A DNA stretch of 64,000 nucleotides from Agriotes lineatus. Taxonomy: Eukaryota; Arthropoda; Insecta; Coleoptera; Elateridae. Below the pieces are notes generated by a model. That model did not search any database, was not told where the DNA came from, and saw only the letters and a program-made list of their open reading frames with translations. Position numbers and translations under genes: made by a program. Below, piece after piece: positions 38,958 to 48,510 of the stretch. How positions within the stretch are numbered: the first letter of the stretch is position 1; each line of letters opens with the position of its first letter. The stretch is from positions 1 through 64,000 of the forward strand of contig CALNHX010003633.1 of the NCBI GenBank assembly GCA_940337035.1. The letters are read 5' to 3'.

Positions 38958-39340
38958 AACTTCCCTCGCAAATGAACGTTGTGACACGAAATAATTTTAA
39001 AAATCGAAAGAAACTAGGTGTAAAAATATTTTCAAGTTTCTAATAATACTGAAACAATAGAAGGAAACACTTGATAATGCAAAGTACATCAATTTTTAAA
39101 TAAAAAACTATTACCCGTGCTGGAATTCAAATTTTAGTGCCTGCAAACGAGCCTGCGCATTCATTTCATATTGTTTGCCGGTAGCACAGAAGTAAATCAG
39201 GCCTTCGCTGCGTGAGCCACCGGGACGCTTTGAATTCTTGTGATGCAGCTGCATTTAACGTAACACACTTATTCGTTGCTTTTTTTGTCTAGCACAACAT
39301 TTACTTCCTTCGTCTTTTAGACGAGGGAAGTAAAAATTAC
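38958..39340. repeat. Dispersed repeat related to 45740-46345, copy 1
   Basis: Shares GTTGTGACACGAAATAATTT (GACACTAAATAATTT in the other copy), GTGTAAAAATATTTTCAAGTTTCTAATAA, the GAATTC…GTTGC block and a CTTCCTTCGTCTTTTAGACGA end. The identity is diverged. No coding. Confidence 0.65.
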
Positions 39341-39815
39341 TTTATCTGATAAAAAATCGCGCTCATGTATTTACCTGCAAAACAAATGTAATTTTTATCA
39401 TTTTATGGAAGAAGGGACAAATTATATAAATCTACTATATACTAGTAGAGTTAATATCGATATGCTATCCATGTTTATCGAAATTTATCATTAACAGTGA
39501 TGTAAGGATGTGTTCTGAAAAGTAATCTAGGTAAATTTTATCTAACCTCTTATGTCTTATCCTTCCTACACTGTTTTCCATTCCAGACACCCAAATGGGA
39601 TAGTCCCCTTGAGAGAAGTAGCAAGGGAATCAAAACAGCCTTCTTAATTAGTTTGCCTTTTTTCCTTTTCTAGACAACGGAAATTACTCAGCATAATGAC
39701 TCATCAATGTTTACACGAATGTCACATAATATCTGTTTATAATTTTTTATTCAAACTCAGCGTTATACAAATCACAATTTCATATAATGAGCAGTACAAC
39801 AAAAATTATAAAGTA
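39341..39815. other. AT-rich intergenic DNA
   Basis: No gene or bounded repeat recognised. Confidence 0.35.
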
Positions 39816-39997
39816 TGATAAAAGTGGTAATGTGATCATTTTCTTAAATATTACTGTAAATATACATGAATGTAAAAAATGTGTTACATATCTACACTAC
39901 ATTACTATATTAAAATATAAATAGTGTGTCTGACAACATGCGCAACACAGAGAAATGTTAAAGTAAATTTAGCTAAACACCAACATGGCATTTGCAA
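39816..39997 (+). repeat. Dispersed repeat, uninterrupted paralogue of the BEL target site
   Basis: Matches the two flanks of the BEL element: 47351-47402 (TTTTCTTAAATATTACTGTAAATA) and 54789-54929 (ATGAATGTAAAAAATGTGTTACATA, CAACATGCGCAACACAGAGAAATG, AACATGGCATTTGC). It shows the arrangement before the insertion. Confidence 0.85.
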
Positions 39998-42407
39998 AGC
40001 TCGTCTTGTACGGCATGCACATGACTTGTTAACCTCTATGATAATACACAATCTGTTTTCGCTTACAGGGCCATTACATTTTTAATTACAATAAAAACTA
40101 ACAAACTTCCCTATTTTTATTGTCATCACACACACAGTATATATATATATATGTATAAACCCGAGATTCTACATTTGTTGCAGTCTTTCGCTTCCTCTAT
40201 GCCACTCTCTATATATCTAAACGTGTTAGTATACTTATTTTACTTATATAAGGGAATTAATATTCTACATTTCAAGGATAGGTTTGCTGTTACTTGTTAC
40301 AAAGATATTCTTTCCCCATAAGCAGAAGTAAAGTAATATTTTACAGCTACATTACGAGTATAAAAGTTTAGTACTTTTTCTAAAGTGATTCATTATTGGC
40401 TAGTGAAATAAACTGGTTTGTTCTACTGCATCGAAAAGCTATCAATATTGGCAGCGTTTGGTGGCCAAAAACACCAACTTTTTCGTAATAGTACCTTTTA
40501 CATTTGAGCAGCAATAACCATAGCAACAAAAACTAACGCTGTGTTTTCATATTGGTCGAAATCAAAATACACATTGCCATTTTTTTAGTATGATCATGAA
40601 ATCATTGACTTCCCAACCTCGATTAAACTGTAATTTTTTAATAAGAAAAAACACTTTCAAAGCGATAGAACAAAAACTTATGTATGTAACTTGTATGAAA
40701 GGTGACTTTTAGACTCGCCTTATTTATATGCCTCGCTCGCTTGGCCATAAACTGCGGCTCGTCCAAAAAAGTCCTTAATTTAGTACTTTTGTAACATAAA
40801 TAGCTATGTTTTTCGTTTCCAGCGAGACGAGATTGTCCTAACATCCATGTTCTTAATTGTCAGTTTGACATGACATAAAATGAACAAAGTGTGGCTATAG
40901 GATTTTACTTGCTAAAATAATTACATCATGTTAACTTTTTTTTCATTAATGTTAGGTACAGTGCGGTCAATAAAAAATGGCACAACTCTTATGACAGATT
41001 TTTGTCTAATTCTACCTGCTTGAATTTGTTTTATTAATATGTCATATTGCAATATCGAATATTTGACATCTGCCAAACAATTCCAAAATAGAAATAATAC
41101 GACAAAGTAGTTATTCCGCACATAAATGCAGTGACGAAAGGTGGAATAATCGCGAAAATAGACGTAACTGTCCCATTTTTTATTGGCCACAACTGTACAT
41201 AGCTTTGAAAATTTTTGTAAAACCAAAGAGCATATAATTATATGCTCTTTAGTAAAACCATTTAATAAGTGTTATTTATTCATTTATTGAACCAATAAAA
41301 TTAAATAACCATAAGATGTAAACAAAAAAATTGAAAAAATATTGTATTAACAAAATTGCTCACAATGTGAGATGCTAAAACAATATCCCAACAAATAGCT
41401 ACCACAATATAATTATTTATCGGTGTCTAAGGTACCTGGTACTCTGCATGCCTACACCTTGTCCATTAATAAACAAACTTGTCAATAAGCATTATGACAT
41501 TTTAGGCACCTTGATTATTCTTGCTCAATTGTTTATTTATTTCAACTGTTAAAAGCAAAATAATAAAATAAAACGTGCATGTTATTCTAGCAGTGTATAC
41601 GTTGTAGAAAAATATTCGACTTATTACCCAAAAATTTAAATTTGCTTCTCAAATAAAGACAACATAAGTTAACACAACGTATATAATTTTTATCAAGTAA
41701 ATTCCTGACCAAAGTTTTAAAAAACGTACTATACTTAAGCAACTTAAAAAAGTTCCTGCCAACCTATCTTAATATTACACCTTGAAACTGTTCCAATAAA
41801 AATTAAAATGAGAACAAAGTATACCTATAACTGAGAATTGTTTTTTCTAGATTAAAATATAAACTTCAATATTTTAACAGTATGCAAAATGATGATCAAA
41901 TTTAAAATGCAGAAGAATCATGTATCTTTGTATGGTTACGTGTGCTTATAGTGAAACTTATGTAAACTAGTAATATCTACATATAAAGTTTTGTAGTTTC
42001 AGCCCTGCCCTAAACTATGTTACAAAAAACTCCATGTGAAAACAAGTTTTAATAAAAAATATTAAAATGAGTGTAGGTACATACCTAATTATCTTGTCAT
42101 CAGTTAAAAAAAAATACAGTAACCTAAGTGGAAAACCACTAATGAGATTATTAAAAAATTGTAGTTACATAGATCTTGATGCAAAGAAAAAGTTATTCAT
42201 TTAGGATTGCAGTATAATTTTAGTTCATGAAATTTTGCAACTTGAAAATTGATTCATAATTGTATCCGATAAGTTCAAATAATCAAATTCGTTGGATTGT
42301 TATAAAATGCTAACAACTGCGTGTAACTTTGTAAACAACTACGATCTAACTTCCCCAGCCCTATGTGTTCCAATAAATTTTAATGTGTATCTCTTAGTTT
42401 TACGTTT
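39998..42407 (-). other. Intergenic DNA or 3'UTR downstream of the PARP gene
   Basis: AT-rich without recognisable coding. It contains an (AT)n run at ~40136-40155 and a perfect 26 bp palindrome at 41225-41250. Part may be 3'UTR of the minus-strand PARP gene, but I could not settle on a poly(A) signal. Confidence 0.35.
41225..41250. repeat. Perfect 26 bp palindrome
   Basis: The half-site is AAAGAGCATATAA, followed directly by its reverse complement with no spacer. It could form a short cruciform or a terminator-like stem. Function unknown. Confidence 0.9.
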
Positions 42408-43022
42408 CTACCAATAGCGCCTAAAACGAACATGTGGTCGGCTTGTATAGTACACAACATATGTTGGATAAAACTCGTTATCATAATATTTTACGAATAC
42501 TCTGGATCCATTTCCGACTGTTGTATCATATCCCGTATCTGGCAACTCAACAGTCTCATAAACTTCTTGTTGGTTTTGAATCAATACATCAGCTACTATC
42601 ATTGCTCTAGCAGTTCCATTATTCCGTGATGATTCTTGGTTTGCGTACGATGGGGACGGTGAGAAACTAACACCTTTACCATATTTTACCCGGTTAGCTC
42701 TACGCCAATCTAAATTACTACTGACAATAGATGATACATTGAATTCACCTGTATCATGATACAATTGAAGTGTTTCTACAGAACCTTGAGTTTCATATTC
42801 TTCTTGTTTTAATAAAAATTGTCCATACAAGTATGGATTTTCAACCCGAACTATTTTAGTAATCCCCAAATTGAAATTTCCATTCACCTTCTCTTCTAAA
42901 TCTTGGTACTTTGAAGAGTACTCCGATAGTTCTATCAATTTATAATCAGTATCATCGTAGTCGTCGACGTTGGTGTACGACCAATCTGAGGGTAAGTAGC
43001 AACATCCTACGTCCGTAAACAT
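42408..43022 (-). CDS. PARP-domain ADP-ribosyltransferase (PARP11/TIPARP-like)
   Basis: One uninterrupted 204-codon frame. It starts at ATG 43020-43022, with an in-frame TGA seven codons upstream, which supports this start if the gene is unspliced. The product has a PARP catalytic fold: 'ITKIVRVENPYLYGQFLL' (first helix/strand), 'TLQLYHDTGEF' (His of the H-Y-x triad), 'SNLDWRRANRVKYGKGVSF' (NAD-binding loop), 'SPSPSYANQ' (triad Tyr), and a C-terminal strand pair with 'EFYPTYVVYY'. The third triad position does not look like glutamate, which in the family means mono- rather than poly-ADP-ribosylation. The usual His-Gly-Thr is His-Asp-Thr here, an unusual change that may affect activity. No WWE or zinc-finger region is present. 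It is convergent with HERC2 across an 8-10 kb repeat-rich gap. A TATA-like string lies near 43230 on this strand. Extra upstream exons cannot be excluded. Confidence 0.85.
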   Translation of the reverse strand: MFTDVGCCYLPSDWSYTNVDDYDDTDYKLIELSEYSSKYQDLEEKVNGNFNLGITKIVRVENPYLYGQFLLKQEEYETQGSVETLQLYHDTGEFNVSSIVSSNLDWRRANRVKYGKGVSFSPSPSYANQESSRNNGTARAMIVADVLIQNQQEVYETVELPDTGYDTTVGNGSRVFVKYYDNEFYPTYVVYYTSRPHVRFRRYW

Positions 43023-43029
43023 CTGGAAA

Positions 43030-43385
43030 TGTTCGGCTTTAAATCATACTGCAATATATAAAAACTTACAGTTTTTACGTTGATGAAAATATTGAAAATG
43101 TTCACAGCGATATCTACGTTTTCAACAGTTGCGAGTAACCACACCCTAACTATTCACTGATGCAAGGATAGGTTAGGACATAGATAAGGCGTTACGAGCG
43201 GGAGGGGGATTCCCCGGTTTCCATCAACAATTATAAAAGTGTCTATACTGTCCACGCCGGGATTATTTTGTTTTGAAGAACGATAAAATCTCACTAACTT
43301 AGAGTTAATTAGAAAATTTCAATAACCGCAAAAGCTAGAAACGCGAAAATGTGCAGACGTTATATTCACTTACTATAGTATACAC
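43030..43385 (-). promoter_or_regulatory. Probable promoter region of the PARP gene
   Basis: A more GC-rich stretch (43180-43265) precedes the start codon, with TTATAAT-like sequence on the minus strand around 43230-43240. This is inferred from position and composition only. Confidence 0.25.
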
Positions 43386-43987
43386 ACTCATTAAGACGAG
43401 GTTTTCCGAAATTCCAGCCTCAGGGGGTAAAAATGGTTCTTATTGACTGCGGGTTTATCCGCTTCATCGACAACCTAGGAAATTAAAATCCTTATATCAG
43501 TTCCTATTAGAAATCCAGTCAAATCGCTTTCAAGGTTTTTTTAAAATTGACCTCCCAATAAAGAGGTTAAATGTGTTTTTCTAAAGATCGCTGTAACTGC
43601 TGCAGGTACGAAGTTGAAATGCGGCAAATCGGATTAACCGGTTTTCTGGATTTTTCGGAAGTTAATTGGGGTGTACGTATTTTTTTTAACGATTGCTATA
43701 CCGCGAGAAGTACTGCCGTTATGAAGTTGAAATTGGGTACTTTCAGTTCCCTTTGCAAATCGGTGGAACCATTTTCATTTTTTTTTTTTGAATTCGCTAG
43801 CTACCAAAACGGTTAAATGGGCTAGAGACGTTTTCCTACAGATCGCCATAACGCGGTAACTACTACAGGTAGGATGTTTAAATTCGACATATAAGTTTCT
43901 TTAATAAATCCAATTGAGATTCAGGATTCAGAGTTTTTTAAACTTCCTTTTACAATAAATGAAGTATTGAATTCACCACAAAGAGTA
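43386..43987. repeat. Internally repetitive non-coding DNA
   Basis: Three diverged units share GATCGC(T/C)(A/G)TAAC…CTGC(A/C)GGTA…GAAGTTGAAAT (about 43585-43620, 43690-43730 and 43845-43880). The spacing of 100-150 bp suggests decayed tandem or dispersed copies. No gene. Confidence 0.5.
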
Positions 43988-45735
43988 CTCTGAACCCAAA
44001 AAACATGTTTTGGTTTATTGGTCTGTCTGTGTGCCTGTCTATGTGTGTCTGTGTGTGAACAAAATATCTCAAAAGACGAAAAGAGATATGACGTTGAAAC
44101 TTCGTATGCTTACCTATATGTCTTGTGTACTATCTAGATGCGACAGCAAGCTTTTAAGAAAATCGCATAACCGGAAGTATGGTGTTTACTCTTGATTTTT
44201 CAGTTTTTTAAAATTTTTTCAAAAACGGCCGTAACGATTTTTTTCTTTACATTTTTAATGTGTATCGATTGATGTGAGATAGGAGATTTTCCATTGAATA
44301 CCTCTAAAATTGGGTCCTTTTGTTTTTTGTATTACCTCTTATTTTAAATAAAACACCCGGTATTTTATTACATTTTTGAATTCGGCTTAAAATTTTAGAA
44401 GAAATCATACGACACTCATTAATGACCAATAGAAAAGTCAGTTCACGAGCCGTAACCAAGACAACAACAAAATTTCTTGGAAATTTTTTGTAGGTATGGA
44501 TTACTTCTTTTTAGGGGTCCTAATTTGCCCTCGCGTCCTGCTAGGGCAAATTAATACGACGTTGTTGGAAAGCACTCAAAAAAAATCCGGATTGGATGAA
44601 TGCTCTTATGAGATTATGTGGAAATTTGTCTTTTCAACTAACTCTCTATTTTGCAAGGTTTCTGTAGAATTTGTAATTTTTGCCAATGCTTAAAAATTAA
44701 AAATCAAATTTTTGGCTAATTATAACATCACTGTAAAAGGAAGTTGTGTGCGTGTATCATACGTGTACACAACTGGCTGCCTCAACGGCTAGAGATGCTC
44801 TCGACAGGCCGGAAAAACAATCTCGCACGCGTTTAGCGGTCGCCTCCCTCCAATGGGGGCGCCGCTGGCGTGCGCCTCGAAACCCAACAGCCCGCGCCAG
44901 ATGCTAACTCCTAACTGACTGATTAAACTCAACTCAAACACGTCATCCCGCCGAAGAGGGGAGGGCGGCTACAACGCAGACATACGGACCCTCTCTGTCG
45001 CTCTCACTGGCTCGCGTTCCAAATTCAATGCAGGAAACACGCCAATAGCCAAGCTCGCAACAATTACGAGACGAAAAAGCCCACGTGCAAGCGAGACGGC
45101 TCAAGGCCAGAGCGCAGCTGGGCGACTACTTAAAGCCAAAACCTGCATAAACTTGGTACCTATACACTTAATTTTAACGAAAAAATATGACAAAGAAGCT
45201 GTATACAAGCGGGGTCGTAATCTCGAAAAATCGATATATGACTCGTACATACATAAGATCTAAAAATATCCCGACAGATTTACGTTATTTTATCTCTTTT
45301 TGGCAAATGTGTGTGCTGCCGTGTGTTATCGATCAATTCTGATTTTCTTGAAATTGAAAATTCAATTGTTGGCGTTTGTTTTGGACTGCTATAAACAAGA
45401 GCATCACAGAGGGAAAAAATCTGGTGTTTTACACGCACACAACTTCCTTTTACAGTGATCTTATAATTAGGCAAACATTTGATTTTTAATTTTTAAGCAT
45501 TTGTCAAAAAGTTTCAAAAATTACAAATTCTACAGAAACCGTACAAAATAGAGCGTTAGTTCAAGAGACAAATTTTCTCTAGAATTTTAAGCTGAATTAA
45601 AAAATGTAATAATATACCGGATGTTTTTTGGGTTCAGGGGACTCTAAAACGTGAAGATCTCTTGAAAACTCAAATTAAAATTTTTGGGGTAAATCCAATA
45701 CTTCCTTTATCGTAAAAGGAAGTAAAAAAATCTGT
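43988..45735. mobile_element. Composite inverted repeat with GC-rich core
   Basis: The left arm is repeat R1 (43988-44760, see 20519-21380). Part of the right arm (about 45420-45645: ACACAACTTCCTTTTACAGT, ACAAATTCTACAGAAACC, TTTTTTGGGTTCAG) is the inverse of the left arm's ends. Between them lie about 400 bp of GC-rich sequence (44765-45170) unlike anything else in the window, then AT-rich DNA. No coding frame over 65 codons. Confidence 0.6.
44765..45170. other. GC-rich island of unknown origin inside the inverted repeat
   Basis: Clearly higher GC than both flanks (CAATGGGGGCGCCGCTGGCG, GGGGAGGGCGGCTAC). No tRNA, 5S or protein signature was found. It may be captured host sequence or the internal part of an element. 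Confidence 0.4.
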
Positions 45736-45739
45736 AAAA

Positions 45740-46345
45740 GGCTTTACGCAGAACTTCACTCGTCGACATTGTGACACTAAATAATTTAAAAAATCAAATT
45801 AAGTTAGGAGTAAAAATATCTTCACGTTTCTAATAAATTTTCAAATAAAAAAAACGTTACCGGTGGTCGAATTCGAGCCGCAGGCGGACCGCGTATGTAG
45901 TCCCAACGTTTCGTGGGATATTGCAAGCGAACGGGCTATTTCTACCTGAGATACGGAGCACCGACCCTTCGAATTCCTGCGTTGTAGCTATAATAACTAA
46001 CGCACTAATTTGTTGCTCCTTTTTGTATCGTATAACATTTATTCTGTATCTATTGGGGCCCATTTTTACAAACTATTACTTGTATTTATTGCTAAGTTAA
46101 ATCAAAAATAAACAAAACATTTATTTTTTTAAGGTGCTTACCCTGTATATATTTGTCTGAAATTTTCTCGGTTTCATGCCAGGTAATATACATATAATGT
46201 GTATGCAAAATATTGTCTTCCTCCGACAAACGGACAGACAGAATTGGGAATACCTGTTTTTCGTCATCTAGGGACCCTGAAACGTGAAGATCTGGAGAAA
46301 TTTCGAAAGGTGATTTTTTCGCGATTACAATACTTCCTTCGTCTT
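45740..46345. repeat. Dispersed repeat related to 38958-39340, copy 2
   Basis: See copy 1. This copy extends further and ends near CTTCCTTCGTCTTGTAGACGA (~46333). No coding. Confidence 0.6.
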
Positions 46346-46360
46346 GTAGACGAGTACCGG

Positions 46361-46553
46361 GTGATCATAAATGGTTGTTATTTTTTTCTTAGGTTGGCAC
46401 TGTTTATGTTGGTGACATTGTAAGTCTATATCAAATTCGAGGTTAGCAGGTTACGTTTTGCGTCAGTTTGTGTCAAAATTTGACATAGACTTACAATGCC
46501 ACCAACATAAACAGTGCCAACCTAAGAAAAAAATCACAACCATTTATGGTCAC
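46361..46553. mobile_element. Hairpin MITE with the shared core
   Basis: Nearly perfect arms: GTGATCATAAATGGTTGTTA…, then TTAGGTTGGCACTGTTTATG and TTGGTGACATTGTAAGTCTA, mirrored up to CCATTTATGGTCAC at 46553. The core TCAAATTCGAGGTTAGCAGG and GTCAGTTTGTGTCAAAATTT are at the tip. The left arm has decayed less than in the other hairpins. Confidence 0.9.
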
Positions 46554-47350
46554 ACGGTAGCGATTTTGTAAAATATACCTTACCATAGTCAAACCACGCC
46601 CATAATGGCATTAATAGCTATTAACACATCTAGGAATGTTATGAGTATCATAACTGTCGCAGATGTTTTGAAATCCGAGCTCGTAGAGCGAGGATTTTAA
46701 AACTTCTAAGGCTGTTATGATTCATAACATCCGTGATATGTTCAATAGTTTATCGGTTGCCATATGGTTATGGTTGCCATGTAGGGTAATATTCCATTAC
46801 CCTACAGATAAGTTATGACCTAGTTACCAGCCCACTTTTGTATATGTAAACAAAGGCTTAATATCCTGAAACCGGTAAAGTAAATTATACCCGGCCACAG
46901 TGTTGTCATGTAAAATATACCCGAGTAACTTTGTCGTGCGCTAGCACCACCACGTGCGATGTGATAGGTATTTGAAGTGTTCACAATGGATAACATTAAA
47001 AATAAGTTAACAATAAGTAACAATTTCTGACAATCAGTGCGTTCATAATAGAAATAATATAGTAGAAGCTTCTATTAAAGTGATGAAAGATATTATTTGC
47101 AAAGGTGCATAACCTTTAATGTTGTAGAATTAACCGACTTCGTCACTGAAATTCTGGAAAATTACCATATAAGACGATTGTTATCATATGAATATAACAG
47201 ATACCCAAACAATAAAATTCTGTACAATAGGTATAAGGTATAGGTGATAAATAATAGTAAAATATATTTTTTCACTTTTTTGCTCTTGGTTGCAAAAGTG
47301 GCGTTATTTTGAGTACGCACAAATTACACTGACATATCGAGGGATACCTA
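46554..47350. other. AT-rich DNA between repeats
   Basis: A palindromic tract at about 46610-46740 (GAATGTTATGAGTATCATAAC… against …GTTATGATTCATAACATCC) suggests another decayed MITE. No gene. Confidence 0.35.
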
Positions 47351-47402
47351 TTATGATAAAAATGGTAATCTGATAATTTTCTTAAATATTACTGTAAATA
47401 GG

Positions 47403-48216
47403 TGTTTGATTCACACAGATGCGTGCATCAAAACCTTTTTGCTTATAATTATTCATGTAATTCAAGTCATAACTGTTCTATCTCATTCAAAGGTCGTGGT
47501 AAAGTCAAATTTGCATCTTGCCGTATTTGTTTGCCTCTGTTAATATTGGAAAGGAATTTGTAAGCTTCCCTTAATGGCTTTTAAGCGGATGGATACTCTT
47601 TCTAATATGACTTAAGCCGACTTAGCGTATTTGGGTCTCATGTGTTTATGGATTTCGTTCAATACAATGCCTTATTGAGAGAGCTTAGCATTACGATTTC
47701 TTAAAATAAGCATTTATTTCTAAACAACGTGCGACCCTCCGATTGGCTACGCAGGATCGCCTCGGCCAATAGTGTTTGAGCCTTCCCCTCCTTGTTGAAT
47801 TCGCGAGTTCAGTTCATTGTTAATTCAGCTTTAGTTAGACTCAGAATTTCGAGTAAGCAAGTTCAGCTATGCTTTGTGCTGGTTTGCGGTCGGTCTAACT
47901 CCCTTGTAAAGACGTTTCCAGGTTGTTTTGTGTGACGGTTACGCGCAATTCGCTATTTTCGCGTGGCCAATCCAAGCGAGTCACAACAGTTGAAGCTATT
48001 GTAAAAAACCATCGGTCCATCAGTGACGTTTGTAATCGTTGTTACTCAATATACTCGTGTTTGTTAAGTCTTGTTTCACTCCAACAAATAACTGAACCCA
48101 AGTCAAGGGTTATTAAGTGGCAGTTCCCGGCAATCCCATTGAACCGGAATTCGCAGCGGATTAACTGGGGGCCCCATTCGTGGAAGCCTCTTTTTAAGTT
48201 AATCATACAAAAAACA
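47403..48216 (+). repeat. 5' LTR of the BEL/Pao element
   Basis: Starts TGTTTGATTCACACAGATGC and ends CATACAAAAAACA. It contains the U3-R-U5 promoter region, but no TATA box is obvious. It encodes a 108-codon chance frame shared with the 3' LTR. Confidence 0.95.
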
Positions 48217-48235
48217 TTGGTCCTTCGAGCCGGAT
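48217..48235 (+). other. Primer-binding site (tRNA-Tyr type)
   Basis: TGGTCCTTCGAGCCGGA is complementary to the CCA-ended 3' terminus of animal tRNA-Tyr, as I remember that sequence. It begins one base after the LTR, as usual for BEL/Pao. Confidence 0.8.
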
Positions 48236-48510
48236 GTGGAAGAAGCTAAAAAACGCGAGTGTACAAGTTTCCAGTAGCTGGTGGATGCAATTGCTCCAAC
48301 ATCATTTCGTCGGAGAGCGTCAAGAAGCTTCGCCAACACCAGGAAATTCAACCATCGAGAGCCTACACCGAGTCCAGGTCCCACGTCAAGCGGCAGCGAT
48401 CGGCAGCGGGTTGGTTTTCTGTTCGTCAAGAAGTTACTACGTTCTCAAATCAAAAGTAAGTCCTTTTCCATTACACCTTCGTTTAGTGTTGTTTTTTGCT
48501 TGTGTCAGTC

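Noticed and set aside
47923..48249. 108-codon frame near the 3' end of the 5' LTR, also in the 3' LTR at 54495-54857
   Set aside because: Its presence in both LTRs follows from LTR duplication. It has no domain and crosses the LTR boundary.
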